Below, in pieces: positions 44,246-56,450 of a stretch of DNA of 64,000 bases (position 1 is the stretch's first letter; each line of letters begins with the position of its first letter). The notes below the pieces were generated by a model, which ran no database searches, was not told the origin of the DNA, and saw only the letters and a program-made list of their open reading frames with translations. Position numbers and translations under genes: made by a program. The stretch spans positions 25,790,423 through 25,854,422 of the forward strand of contig NC_063436.1 of assembly GCF_020379485.1 (NCBI RefSeq), read 5' to 3'. This DNA is from Brassica napus. Its lineage: Eukaryota; Streptophyta; Magnoliopsida; Brassicales; Brassicaceae.

Positions 44246-45376
44246 ATGGCGCCGCCAACGGAACTTCAAGGCTCCTCCTTCCTCCGCCGAATCAGCATCC
44301 GCCGCAACCAGATCGTCTCCATGGACGTCTCTCACGACCAACACCTCGAGGAACTCGAGTACTTCCAGAAACACGTCTCCGATTGCCTCTCTGAGTTACT
44401 CTCCCCACCTCCGCCTCCTTCCTCCTCCTCCTCCTCCGCCTCTCAGCCGTCTGATCCGATTCTCTCCATCCCTTGGATGAAGAACCTCCTCGACGTTTAC
44501 ATGTCCTGCGAAACAGAGTTCAAAGGGGTCCTCTCAACGGCCCAGATCTCAAAGTCTCCGTCTTTAGAGAAGGGCTTGCAAGAAACGCTCGATCGGATTT
44601 TGAAATCGCTCGATATCTGTAACGCCGTAAGTAACGGCATTGATTCCGTTAGTCAGAGCCGTCGTCTGGCGGAGATAGCCGTCACGGCGCTTAAACAACG
44701 GCCGTTATGTAACGGAAGCGTTCTTAGAGCTAAACGCGCGTTAACAAGCCTCCTCGCTGGGTTAAACGCCGACGGAAAAGATAGAAACGGCGGAAGTAGT
44801 AGCCGTCGGACAACGTCACGGTCGTGGTCGTTTGGACAACGCAGTAGCGTCCACGTCAGCAAGAACTGGTCCGCGACGAAGCAGATTCAGGCGATGGCGG
44901 CTACTCTGGTGCCGCCACGTGGAGCAGAAGCCTCTGGAGTTTACATAATGAGCAGCGTTATGGTTCTTGTGATGTGGGTGCTAGTCGCTGCGGTTCCTTG
45001 CCAGACAAGCAACGTTATCGCGGCGCCTTTGCAGCTTCCGAAACACCAGAGCTGGGCTAGCGCCGCGGTGAACATTCAGGAGAGGGTTGGCGAAGAGATC
45101 AAAGGGAAGGAGAAGCGTTTTGGTGGAGGGATGATGGAGGAGATGGTGAGGATGGAGAGGGTTGGGCTGTCTTTGTTGGAGTTCACGGAGAGGTTTAGGT
45201 TTCCGGCGGAGGAGGAGGAGGAAGTGGCGGATAAGGTGGAGGAGATGGATGAGATATGCCGGGGGATGGAAGTGGGGTTGGAGGGTTTGAAGAGACAAGT
45301 GAGGGAAGTGTTTCATAGGTTGGTGAGAAGCAGACTAGAGATTGTCTCGGTGCTTGATCAAGCTACTGCAATCTAG
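44246..45376 (+). CDS. DUF793 / ROH1-like protein (exocyst-linked), single exon
   Basis: 376 residues from ATG 44246. Begins MAPPTELQGSSFLRRISIRR, followed by DQHLEELEYFQKHVSDCL, a Pro/Ser tract, and IPWMKNLLDVYMSCETEFKG. The second half has SWSFGQRSSVHVSKNWSATK and IQAMAATLVPPRGAEASG. A hydrophobic segment YIMSSVMVLVMWVLVAAVPC comes next, then a C-terminal helical region ending in EIVSVLDQATAI. This is the DUF793 family; ROH1 in Arabidopsis binds the exocyst subunit Exo70A1 and affects mucilage secretion. The local order fits At4g23530. Complete and undamaged; GC content is higher than surroundings. Confidence 0.88.
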   Translation: MAPPTELQGSSFLRRISIRRNQIVSMDVSHDQHLEELEYFQKHVSDCLSELLSPPPPPSSSSSSASQPSDPILSIPWMKNLLDVYMSCETEFKGVLSTAQISKSPSLEKGLQETLDRILKSLDICNAVSNGIDSVSQSRRLAEIAVTALKQRPLCNGSVLRAKRALTSLLAGLNADGKDRNGGSSSRRTTSRSWSFGQRSSVHVSKNWSATKQIQAMAATLVPPRGAEASGVYIMSSVMVLVMWVLVAAVPCQTSNVIAAPLQLPKHQSWASAAVNIQERVGEEIKGKEKRFGGGMMEEMVRMERVGLSLLEFTERFRFPAEEEEEVADKVEEMDEICRGMEVGLEGLKRQVREVFHRLVRSRLEIVSVLDQATAI

Positions 45377-45489
45377 TTTAGTATAAAAGCACTAATCTTT
45401 GAAAAAAAACTTTTTGATGTGTATAATCTACATTTCGTATACATACACACATATATGTTTGGTTTCTGGTATATGAAAACTCAAAAACT

Positions 45490-46567
45490 CTAGATTAGTT
45501 TCCTGAGGCCTGTTATTCTCCTGACTTGTGATTGTTTCCAGAAGGTTCTGTTTGTTACCGGGTCGGTTTGGTCCATTAGTGTCTGAAGCAGGTTGTTGAT
45601 GTGTGCTCTTTTGAATTTATTGCTATTTGCCACCGTCAAGTTTGGCAGTTGTTTCTGATGAAGCTTCTCTGTGATTTTGTTTTTTTCTTGGCCTGTAAAA
45701 AAAGAATCAATGATCGTTTTATGGATACAATGAGCAAGCAGTGATTTGATTGGATAGGTGTTCTTGTTCTAAAGGGATCTTACTCTCTCAATAGGTCAGT
45801 GGATGTAGTCTGTGAATCATTGGTCTCGTCTTTGTCTTGCTTATTATTACCTTTGATTTATAAATGATTGGAGATTTTAGTTGTAATATGTAGCTCTTCC
45901 ATGCACTTGCCATTTTAATAGATGATGACATTTTCAGGAAAACTTTAAAACCTTAAAGTCTGCACTCATCTCTGCGTCCGAGACTGTGAATACATCGACA
46001 AGAGTCTGAAGAAACTCTGCCGAAGCCTTCATGGTTTTAGCTGAAGCTTTCTTGGAAAAGTGAAATCTAGTTTCATTTCTGTAGTGGCCAAGCTTAAAGT
46101 GGGCAAGCTTAAAAAATGATATTCTTTGCAAGAATATATGAAAGCTCTCTTGAAACAATGGGAGATTGAAATGTACAAAGATTGCTAGTCACCACATTTC
46201 TTGCGACGCAAGCATAGTTTCTGCACCAGCAAGTCCACTAATATATAACTGAAATGTACTAAATGAATTCATAGACGTGATATTGGACGTTTATCAAGGG
46301 AGAACTTGAGAAGTGAAGTAAAGCCTACTTAAATAGATTCCCAATCATGAAGCATCCGAGTTGCAGAAGCCAACGAGCAAGGTCCCTATACACCTCACAC
46401 CAGCTCTCAAGCTGTTGAGAGATGTCAGTGACGTCATCTTTGAAGGCGATGTAATGTTTTTTCATCTGCTCTGTCTTGATGCCCTGCTTCAAAGGCCTCC
46501 ATAGCTCGAAGAGGTTTTGTTTAGGGTTTAAGGAAGAAGAACAAAACAGAGAGGAAGAAATAAACAA
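45490..46567 (-). pseudogene. Remnant of a minus-strand gene, possibly the ARM-repeat neighbour
   Basis: Three exon-like pieces. Piece 1, about 46530-46331, encodes FELWRPLKQGIKTEQMKKHY, FKDDVTDISQQLESWCEVYR and WLLQLGCFMIGNL. Piece 2, about 46090-45934, encodes RFHFSKKASAKTMKASAEFL and VFTVSDAEMSADFKVL. Piece 3, 45692-45490, follows a TTTTTACAG acceptor and encodes KITEKLHQKQLPNLTVANSN, QTLMDQTDPVTNRTFWKQSQ and RITGLRKLI before TAG. Only about 180 residues remain and no ATG start is obvious. By order it would match At4g23540, an ARM-repeat protein; that is inferred from position, not recognised from sequence. It may be a shrunken pseudogene or a small gene whose 5' part I cannot resolve. Confidence 0.45.
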
Positions 46568-48301
46568 GTTTCTCCAAGGGACAACAATAGACCGGGAATA
46601 ATCCGGTTTAGTTTACAAATGTCTAATTCTCAGATTGGTTTCATTTGGTTTGGTTTAGACCAGTTGATCCGATTTAATTTATTTGGTAGTTTTTTTCATT
46701 TTTTTTTTGACAAAAGAACACTCAAATTAAAACATTAGCGTTTTAGAGATAAGAATTCATAGGGTATTAATGGTGACCAAAAAATGATAAGGAATAATGC
46801 ATTCTCTAAAATTCCTATAAAAAATCACCATTCACAAGGAATAATAATTCCCCTTCTTTCCCTCTAGTTCCTTTTTTTTAGAGAATTAAAGGACAAAATT
46901 ATTTCTTATTAAATTTGAGAAATAACAATCATTTCTTTTCGTTCCTGCTATTTTATTTCCATATATTCATTTTTTATTCGTTTTTCTTATTTCTCGAATG
47001 GTCACCAGTCAGACCCATAGTCTTACCGTAGAGAAAAGTTTACATGAACATTTCCATGGTAGTTAAACTTCCTGATCTACAAAAAAATTATGCAGAGATT
47101 AGAAGAACCAACAATGAAATCAAAACTAGTAGCTAGTGTTGTTCAAAAAAAAAACTAGTAGCTAGTCAGAACCACGACTAGTCCACCAACCATTACTAAC
47201 CATGCTTTCCTCTTTCTTGTACTAAGATTAAAAGCCTTGTTAGCAACATGTATCAACTTTTCTTAAAAACATATGTCAATAGATTGTTTTTTAAGTTACA
47301 AAAAAAAGATTGTTTTTTCCTCACTCTCAAAAATTTGATTACAATTTGAAAACATTTGCTAAGACTAATAACAACTTGGTTCACATATATATAATTGATT
47401 AGTTAAGTAATGACACGAAAACGCGTATGAGAGACATATCACATCAAATTCAAAGTAATTTAACAGACGGATAATAATAGTTTTATTGGCTTGAGTAATC
47501 ATTCAAGCAATGATAAATATCAATAGCTCTAGTCGACCCAAACAAAATTGTGACAACGAGAAGATTAATAAAAAAACAGTAGTGACAATGTCATCTTATC
47601 ACCATGTTATTAAAGAATGAATTCGTGCATTGAGACGTACGACATAGCATTCCTTTGTACGGTACTAACTTGTTTTGTTAATTGTACGGAACTAATTTGT
47701 TTTGTTTAATTGTACGGATCACTAACTTGATTGATGCTATTATATAATACTAAAACTAAAATATACCGATTAAGTTACTCAAAATACATTTATAATCAAG
47801 TGACTGGTAAATTCATTTTTTTGTCGATTTCCATTTGGCACAAAACACTGCGGATAGATTTTACAGGCGCATATAGTAATATACTTATGTGAGGAACTGA
47901 GGATACAGAACATAATTCATACATAGATGACAGTGTCATGACAGTATCTATATATGAGACGATGACTAGAATTTTAATCCTTTGTGCCGGAGTTGCCAAG
48001 AGTTAATAGGAAATTCATTAACTAGTCATGAAATTATTAATCCATCAAAATTTCTATTGTTTTCTAATAAAGAGATAATCTATCGTTTGTTAATGATATA
48101 CTTCTATAGTTTCTTATAAAATCCTTTTAAAATATTACACGTTTACGATATGATATGTGGTTCTGAACCTACATGATAGATCGGTTTCAGGGCATATATT
48201 TTTAGGTTTAGTGGTGGTATCAAATTAATGAACGTTAACATTCAAATCTGCTTAATTATTGCAGCTGGTATTTTAATTTCTTAGTAAGTATTCAACTCTA
48301 T
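46568..48301. other. Intergenic sequence with small repeats
   Basis: No gene. A possible foldback at about 46765-47010 has AATGGTGACCA on the left and its inverse TGGTCACCAGT on the right. Three tandem-like units of TTGTACGGAACTAACTTGTT type lie at 47660-47725. Confidence 0.45.
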
Positions 48302-48639
48302 CACTACAAGAAAACAGCGACATACTAAGGGAAAAAATCGTCGGTATGTCGTCGGAATAACGCTATTCCGACGACATACCGACGAAAAAAGTCCTCGGAA
48401 ATAACTCATCGGAAATTCATTTTTCCTCGGAAATCCCTCGGAAATTTCCGACGGAATTCCGAGGAAATGAATTTCCGAAGGAATTCCGAGGACCACAAGT
48501 TCGTCGGAAAGTCCTCGGAATATTCCGAGGAAGATGTCGTCCGAATATCCCGAGGGATACACTTCCTCGGAATATTTCCAAAATTAAAAAAAAAAAAATA
48601 AATTTATTTTTTTAAATTGAAATTCGAAAATATAAAATT

Positions 48640-49450
48640 AAAATTGAAATAGAAAACGTATTTAAAATACAAAAAATAATAAAATAGTTTTTATAAATAA
48701 AAAAAATGTTTTATAAATACAAAATTAGTTATAATAAATATAAATATTTTTATAAATATGAAATCATCTTTTTATAAATACAAAATAGTTTTTATAAATA
48801 CAAAAAATAATAAAATAGTGTTTATAAATCAAAAAAATGTTTTATAAATACAAAATTAGTTTTAATAAATATAAATATTTTTATAAATATGAAATCATCT
48901 TTTTATAAATACAAAATAGTTTTTATAAATACAAAAAATAATAAAATAGTGTTTATAAATAAAAAAAATGTTTTATAAATACAAAATTAGTTAATATAAA
49001 TATAAATATTTTTATAGATATGAAATCATCTTTTTATAAAAATAAAATAGTTTTTATAAATACAAAAAAATAATAAAATAGTGTTTATAAATCAAAAAAT
49101 GTTTTATAAATACAAAATTAGTTTTATAAATATAAATATTTTTATAGATATGAAATCATCTTTTTATAAATACAAAATAGTTTTTATAAATACAAAAAAT
49201 AATAAAATAGTGTTTATAAATCAAAAAATGTTTTATAAATAAAAATTAGTTTTAAAATATGAAATCATCTTTTATAAATCCAAAAATCGAATTTATATAC
49301 AAAAAACGTTTTTTATATTTAAAAATAGTTTTTATAAATACAAAAATAAAAAAATAGTGTTTATAAATCAAAAAAAAGTTTTATAAATACAAAATTAGTT
49401 TTAATAAATATAAATATTTTTATAAATATGAAATCATCTTTTATAAATCC
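48640..49450. repeat. 131-bp tandem repeat array inside the non-autonomous CACTA
   Basis: GAAATCATC recurs at 48760, 48891, 49022 and 49152 (spacing 131, 131, 130), then at 49261 and 49430. Units consist of TTTTTATAAATACAAAATAG and ATAATAAAATAGTGTTTATA-type sequence. Confidence 0.8.
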
Positions 49451-50049
49451 GAAAATCGAATTTATATACAAAAAACGTTTTGTAAAATCGAATTTATATA
49501 GAAAAACGTTTTGTAAATACAAAAATAATAAACAATTTATAAAAAAATTCTAAATCAATTCAACACAACCAAATCAAAATTCTAAACCTATTACACAACA
49601 AATCACAATCCTACCCAATCACCCTAACAAAAATCTATCAAAAAACTTCTAAAATCATCAAATCTACTTAAGAACCTAACAAATAGGACATAAGAGAGTG
49701 GGATAAGGTCCTTACATGATTTGTAAGGGAATGGAGAGGATTCGCCGGAGATATCGTCGCGAGAGAAGGTGGAGAACGCCGGAAAGAGAGAGAGATCGCC
49801 GGAGAGGAAGAAGAGAGAAATGGGGAAGAAGATGCGTTTCGAGTTTATAAAACTTAGGGTCCGACGGATATTTTCCGTCGGAATTTCCTCAGTATTTTCA
49901 ATTTCAATTTTCGCGAAATATTTGGCGGCTTGTTTGCCCGGTTAAATGAAAATATTCCGAGGAAATTCCGACGGCCACTTAAATATCCGTCGGAATTTCC
50001 TCGGAATAATTTCATTAATTCGAGGAAAAAGAATATCCTGTGCATGTAT

Positions 50050-51040
50050 TTCTATTAATTTATATTGTTCCTCGGAATTTTCTCGGAATATTCCGAGGAA
50101 ATTCCGAGGAACACATGTTTGGGGTTTCAAAACATCAAATTTTTTTGCCCTATATCATTTCTTATACAAATGCAATGCATACCATTGAGGAATCTTTGTA
50201 TAGATATCATAAACCATGAAATAACAAAATTTCAAAACAAATTGTAAGTATTCCCTTTACCGTTCATTAAAGTGTATAAGTGTTTCTCTTATGTTGTGGG
50301 GATTTCGTTCATACAATCGGAAAAGTGTTATATAAGTGTTTCACATAAACAAATTTTTGACTTCATAATCAGTCTAAGACACTTAATAAGGGTTATATAA
50401 GTGTTATTCAAACCGCAAAACGTTGTTTTCGGTTTAAAAACCCTACTTCCTCGGAAAAGCCTCGGAATATTCCGAGGAAAAACAAGCGTTCCTCGGAATT
50501 TCCTCGGAATATTCCGAGGCTTTTCCGAAGAAACAGAAACCCTAAAAGCAAAGCCCTGAATCGTCGTAAAAGTCTCGGACTATGCCGAGAAAATTCCGAG
50601 GAACACTTGTTTTTCCTCGGAATTTCCTCGGAATATTCCGAGGCTTTTCCGAGGAAGTAGAGTTTTTAAACCGAAAACAACGTTTTGCGGTTTGAATAAC
50701 ACTTATATAACCCTTATTAAGTGTCTTAGACTGATTATGAAGTCAAAAATTTGTTTATGTGAAACACTTATATAACACTTTTCCGATTGTATGAACGAAA
50801 TCCCCACAACATAAGAGAAACACTTATACACTTTAATGAACGGTAAAGGGAATACTTACAATTTGTTTTGAAATTTTGTTATTTCATGGTTTATGATATC
50901 TATACAAAGATTCCTCAATGGTATGCATTGCATTTGTATAAGAAATGATATAGGGCAAAAAAATTTGATGTTTTGAAACCCCAAACATGTGTTCCTCGGA
51001 ATTTCCTTGGAATATTCCGAGGAAATTCCGAGGAACAATA
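50050..51040. repeat. Large inverted repeat (palindrome arms of about 400 bp)
   Basis: 50134-50430 (AAACATCAAATTTTTTTGCC onward through ATTGAGGAATCTTTGTATAG and AAGTGTATAAGTGTTTCTCT) recurs inverted at about 50680-50985. The flanking TTCCTCGGAA clusters are also mirrored. The centre is near 50550. The two arms look nearly identical. Confidence 0.85.
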
Positions 51041-51307
51041 TAAATTAATAGAAATTCCGAGGAAATATGATTTCCTCGGTATTTCATCGGTATATTCCGA
51101 AGAAATATGATTTTCTCGGTATTTCATCGGTATATTCCGAGGAAATATGATTTCCTCGGTATTTCATCGGTATATTCCGAGGAAATTCCAAGGAACCCCA
51201 AATTTTGGGTTTCCTCGGAATTTCCTCGGAAATTCGTCGGAATATTCCGAGGATCTCATTTTCCGTCAGAATGTCCGTCAGAATTACGCTGTTTTCTTGT
51301 AGTGTAT

Positions 51308-53124
51308 GAACAAGTTTACCAAGATTCAACTTTCTTTTGAAGAGAGAGTAGTGTCAAACTTAAATATAACTCGGTAAAATTGACGGCAAAAATATATTTT
51401 TGGTTAACTTATAAGTATGATTATATATTAGATAACAACTGCAAAAATCTATCACGGGTTCCTTTTCACGTATATATGGTTTTATTTAAATAAGGACCAA
51501 TTATTAGAAAGATAAAACTGAATGGTCAATCTATAGTGATTCCATGCTTAAGAAAAATATACATATAGTTGTTTATGTACGTTTACGGTATCCGCACAAC
51601 ATATACAGATTAACTAGTGCAAGTGGAACCCTACCCATGACGTCACGAATGTTATTCGTAAGTATAGCTAACTTGTAGAGATTAAATTCATTTTGAAAAC
51701 ATGGCAATCATGATGTAAGAGCTCCAATATTTTATTTAACATTTGGTTATCACCAATAAAATATATTCACCAGTGATTTAAAATAATATTGAAATTTATA
51801 CAATGGACGGAGACGCACCAGTATTGTGTGTATGTATCGGAATGTATATATAAACCGTCAAGTTGGTGCAAGAGGGGATGAAGATTTCTTCCCAGTTGCA
51901 AGAGCTAGCTGACTAATATCCATTTAAAATGTTTTTAATTAATTATTTTGTTGACTTTGAGTTGTTTGCCTTTGCATATTGCCTTTTATGGGACTTCAAT
52001 CACCCGTGCCAACTTCCATTCTCCCTCCCCTAAAAAAGAAAGGCTATCATCTATTCATCATGGACCGAAAAACTTTAAGAGCTTAGTACAAAATTCCACA
52101 AATGAATTTTTAAACAAAATATATAGAAGCTAATAATAACTATGATATATAATTAAAAGTTTAACAAATGTATAGCTGTTGCGAATATAACATACTGGCC
52201 TATATCTACCTAACATTTTATTTTGTTTGTGTTTACAAATTCAAACTAATTTATTATCAACATTTGAATATCTCTGAGTATGATAGTTAGGCATGTAATA
52301 TATAGTTAAGAAATCGTAATTATAATTTAAAAGAAAATAGAACAAGCAAAAGAAGAAGATATTATTGGAGAATCTTTCTTTAGTCTTAGTTGGAAGATAT
52401 TGTTCTTAAAGGTATCCCTATTCTAATATAGAGGCGTGGGGTTCTTGGACCAAACTACATATTACCACAAGGCTTAAGATAAAGTAATAATACCCTCTAA
52501 AAAATTTTGTAATCAAAAGACGGTTACTATCATATTTGGGCACTATTCTATAAACATATTTATTTACATCCAATTGCTCGTTACGTGTACACAAGGTAAG
52601 CTAGACTTATGTGCCACAATAAACACACACAGAATTTACAAGTTTGAAATTAGTGACAAAACCATTTTATATATATAAAAATGCTAGTGTACTGTGTACG
52701 TCATACATGCATGTACAAATGCCGCTTTCGGTATTTAATTTTAGTAAAAGCAACGATATCTAAATTTTCTCTAACTGTATATGCTTTAAAAAACATATTG
52801 ATATTGCCAATATGGATTTTTCTGAATTTTGTGTTTGAATGATAATTTGAGATATTTTGTCGGAGATGGATATTTGACAAGTAAACAAAATTGAATTAAA
52901 ATCCAAGTTTAGGTACGAATTGACTTTTTCAAAAGTCTACTCAATAAATTGTAAAAGCTGAAATGACTAACGGGTTTAGATGGGAAACGGAAGAAAACCC
53001 TAAACAAAAAACAGTCCATTTTTTCCTTCTTTATATAAACCAATGTTGCCCAAAAGGCATTTTCTCCTCAAAGAAAAAAAAATAAGATAAAAGAGGAAAC
53101 AAAATCTCGAAGAGAAAGAGAGAT
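51308..53124. promoter_or_regulatory. Upstream region of WRKY29
   Basis: No gene seen. TATATAAA at 53032-53039 is 86 bases before the ATG and is the likely TATA box. A W-box core TTGACT lies at 52920-52925 and another at about 51953. WRKY genes of the defence pathway are often controlled by WRKY factors through such boxes, so self- or cross-regulation is plausible. Confidence 0.5.
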
Positions 53125-54372
53125 ATGGGTGAGGTGGCTTATATGGACGAAGGAGACTTAGAAGCAATCGTGAGAGGCTACTCTGGCTCCGGAGAAAGCT
53201 CCGGCGGGTCTTGCCTCCCATTTGAGACGGCTAGTTTCTACGAACCGGAGATGGAGACAACTGGTTTAGATGAACTCGGTGAACTCTACAAACCTTTTTA
53301 TCCTTTCTCTACTCAAACTATCCTCACGAGCTCCATCTCTGTTCCCGAAGATTTAAGAAGTTTCCGAGATGATAAGAAACAACGAACACATGGCTGTCTT
53401 CTGTCTAACGGATCAAGAGTTGATCAAATCAGAATCACAGAGTCCAAATCGAAGAAGAGGTTAGTTATACTTAAAGTTCTTTAGGTTCTTTAAATGATAA
53501 AAAATATATTGAATATTGTTAGATTTTCATATGAATAAAACTGGTTTTAAGTTGTCTTAAATACGATTACAAATTACTAGTAAAATGTATTTGTGGGAGT
53601 ATATTGTTACCAAAATTGTTGTATCCCCAACTTGGTTTTGTTTTTAAGAATAGACGAATATATGCTCCTTGTTGAATTTAAAAATATTATGATTTATTTC
53701 GACAGCAAGAAGAACCAACAGAAGAGAGTTGTTGAGCAAGTGAAAGAAGAGAATCTGTTGTCGGACGCATGGGCGTGGCGTAAATATGGGCAGAAACCCA
53801 TCAAAGGATCTCCGTACCCAAGGTCTTAAATAACTAATCCCGGTTTAGTTTGATCTTATTCTTACTCTTAGCCAAACGTAACCGGTTTAACTTAATCTCT
53901 CGACTTTCGGTTTCCTTTCTTCAGGAGTTATTACCGGTGCAGCAGCTCAAAGGGGTGTTTAGCAAGAAAACAAGTTGAAAGAAATCCTCAGAACCCGGAA
54001 AAGTTCACCATAACGTATACGAACGAGCACAATCATGAGCTACCAACCCGGAGAAACTCACTAGCTGGTTCAACTCGAGCCAAATCTTCCCAACCTAAAC
54101 CGTCCATAACCAAAAAATCTGGAAAACTAGTGGTTTCTTCTCCCACAAGTAACCCGGTGATCACATCCGCTGATGAATCTTCCGTTGCTGTTCAAGACAT
54201 GGGGATTTCAGAAATGCGTACCTACCAAGCGACCGAAGAAATAGAAGGCATGAGTACCAGTTTACCATCGGATTTGTTGTCTGGAATGGGAAATTTTCCA
54301 TGCTTTACTAGTGACTTCGATGAACTATTGAATAGCCAAGAGTTCCTCAATGGGTACTTATGGAATTATTAG
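53125..54372 (+). CDS. WRKY29: WRKY transcription factor, group IIe, WRKY29 orthologue
   Basis: Exons 53125-53459, 53706-53822 and 53925-54372 join in phase to 299 residues. N-terminus MGEVAYMDEGDLEAIVRGYS and an acidic, Pro/Ser-containing region. A basic stretch (SKKNQQKR) precedes the WRKY domain: [20 protein letters not shown], then C, five residues, C, and HNHE closing the C2HH zinc site. The second intron falls between PYPR and SYY, the conserved WRKY intron position. The C-terminus is acidic and ends FLNGYLWNY. In Arabidopsis WRKY29 is a nuclear activator downstream of the flagellin MAP kinase cascade in immunity. The protein is complete. Leader and TATA box are described at 51308-53124. 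Confidence 0.95.
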
Positions 54373-55027
54373 AGAACGTTAGGTGTGTATGAATATATAG
54401 TCAAATTTATATTATAGTTGCATTGCGGCCGTTGAGAAAAATGTATAAATGTCTAGTCTCTGTAGGAGATTAGAGCGCCATAGTTTTCTTCTTGTTTCCA
54501 GCTTAACTTTTGAGTTTAGCCTAATAAAATTCGTTTTTCCTTCTTGACATATAAATGCTAAGACAAACCATTTTATCCAAGTTCTTACATATCAATTAAA
54601 AATATGATTCTAGAACGACTAAGTCCATATTTGTCACTGTTCTAAAAAAGAGTCCGCCTAAACATTAGACGCGTAGGCTACAAAATGGAAATGTCCTCTG
54701 GACGGTCTAGACAGGCATTTTAAAAGATTTATTATGCATTATAGTCACCACACCAGTATACTGTGTGCTCAAAAACAAAAATCACCAATATACTGTACAA
54801 CTCACCAACTTAGCCGCATTATAAGGAGTCAAATGAATGTGAAAACTATTTCTCTAAATAATTATTGGCAACGAATTTATATTCAAATAAATGGTCAGTT
54901 GTTGTTTGAAATAGACGCGTGATCTTAATGGTTTTATGCAAAATTTTAATTCTGTAATAGCTAAATGTTACTTTAGTTTTTTACTTTATTTAAAAGTCAG
55001 ATAGTATAATTAGTCTAAGCGAGAATA
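54373..55027. other. 3' flank of WRKY29 and intergenic sequence
   Basis: Likely 3' UTR with AATAAAA at about 54521. No further gene before the Helitron start. Confidence 0.5.
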
Positions 55028-55543
55028 TCTATAATAATAAAGGAGACTTTTCTCCCACCTCCTGCAGCCACGTCATCAGGTAGAGTAGGGCGTTTTGCGC
55101 CAGGTGTCACTTCGAAATTTCCTTCATCGCCTGATTCCGTAACTTTTGTTGGGCTGGGCTTATGTTTTCATGTTTAGTGTAATATATTGAACTTGCTTCT
55201 GGGCTTCTAAAATCACTGTGTTATAGATTCAAACCCAGTGAACTATAGGGTTTTTTTCATCTTCTCACTTTGACTTTCTTTCGCATCTCACAGTCAAGTT
55301 TTCTAGAAAACAAAACGCCTACCAACTCACAGTAACGCCTTCACCTTGCATTAATATGTTCTTTAATCAGAGCTGTAACGTGATTAACCCATTGCTTCCA
55401 TTCTGAAGCATTCAATCAATCTCACCAGCTTCTTCCAAGGTAACCGAAGGACGCTCCGCTTATAAATGTGTATGCTCGCAGCGATGAACAGAGTATCTTC
55501 TCCGAAATCAAAAAGAACGATCTCTGTTAGTAACCATCTCCAA

Positions 55544-55599
55544 CAATGGCGAGTTCCTCCATCTTGCTTGCTGATTTAAAAGTTGACCTCTGCTTGAAC
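55544..55599 (+). pseudogene. RPA-like (replication protein A) first exon of the Helitron
   Basis: ATG followed by codons for ASSSILLADLKVDLCLNT and a GTAAGA donor. This start is typical of the RPA/OB-fold genes carried by plant Helitrons (usually LLADLKAGRC with more following). No downstream OB-fold exon could be matched, so the gene is a remnant. Confidence 0.55.
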
Positions 55600-55759
55600 A
55601 CCGTAAGATTAGAAACATTTTAGCTTCTTTATCACCTTGATTGCATGTTTTAGAGTTATCCGATGAGATTCTTGTCTGGAATCTGCAAGTTTTCGATGAT
55701 CAATACTTTATGATAGATTTACTTTATTATTACGGATTTTTGTTAATTTCAGATTCCTC

Positions 55760-56450
55760 GATTGACAGTGATGAATGGCGGGAGCCAACATTGAAAGCAT
55801 TTACAAACCTTGTGTGCTCATGTTTGTCAGGAATCTCCAGATGAGAAAGTTTATGTCCAACAAATAGTAAGTTTTGCGTTTAAAAAAAGTTAATTGCGCC
55901 TATGTCTAAAGACTAAATCGTATAGTTAGCATGGTAAATACTTTAATGGTTGGTGCAGATCTTGAAGCCTGCTTTGGAGAATGATTGTGGCATACTCAGG
56001 ATGATCTGCACGTTGGACTCTAAACGTACAAGACTTTCTTTGTAACAACAAGTGAATTCTTACCAGGATATTTAATCGATATGGTCAATGTGAGCACTTA
56101 CTTCCCTTTTGCTTGTGGTGTCCTATAATGTTTTATGTTTTAATCTTTTGGGATTTGACACATCTTTCTTCTTCCCAGATATAACAGAAGACAAGGACAA
56201 GCCTTTTTACCATTACATGCAAACATGTTTCTACTATTTAGTTCTTTGCTTTTCCTGTTTGACCGGAGCTCCAAACTCACAGAAGAGGTTCAGAAAAATA
56301 CTGTGATTGGTGGTTAGTGAAAATACTAAAGCGATGCTGGAACAATCGGTCCAGCAAGACTGGGAGAGCAGTCAAACTCATTGAATTTGGTACAATGCAT
56401 TGTCTCTGTACAACGTTATCACATTGCAGGTGATCATTTGTCTTTTTCCT
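55760..56450 (+). pseudogene. Unrecognised spliced gene fragment(s) in the Helitron
   Basis: Exon-like pieces include one encoding ESPDEKVYVQQI (about 55832-55867) and, after a GTGCAG acceptor, one encoding ILKPALENDCGILRMICTLD (about 55960-56020). A later piece at about 56270 encodes LTEEVQKNTVIG. They could come from one captured gene. I do not recognise it. Confidence 0.3.

Larger units (their letters stand above)
48299..51307 (-). mobile_element. Non-autonomous CACTA element, 3.0 kb, with large palindrome
   Basis: Body 48302-51304 between TAT target duplications (48299-48301, 51305-51307). Ends CACTACAAGAAAACAGCGAC and, reverse-complemented, CACTACAAGAAAACAGCGTA. Compared with the element at 31316 it lies inverted: its left end matches that element's right end, and its right end matches the left. 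The transposase is absent. On the minus strand it keeps a sequence like the promoter and first exon of the second CACTA gene (about 49850-49710, with ATCATGTAAGGACC). The intron-like AT-rich part has expanded into a tandem array. A palindrome with arms of roughly 400 bp fills 50050-51040. Confidence 0.9.

Noticed and set aside
44032..44394. 120-codon frame overlapping the start of the ROH1-like gene
   Set aside because: Different frame from the DUF793 protein; the family start at 44246 is clear.
48640..49450. Centromeric-type satellite
   Set aside because: The 131-bp array is confined within a CACTA element with intact ends and resembles expanded intron sequence of the family.
53593..53829. 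Longer WRKY exon 2 starting in the intron
   Set aside because: The in-phase acceptor at 53705 restores the conserved SKKNQQKR sequence, so the upstream part is intronic.
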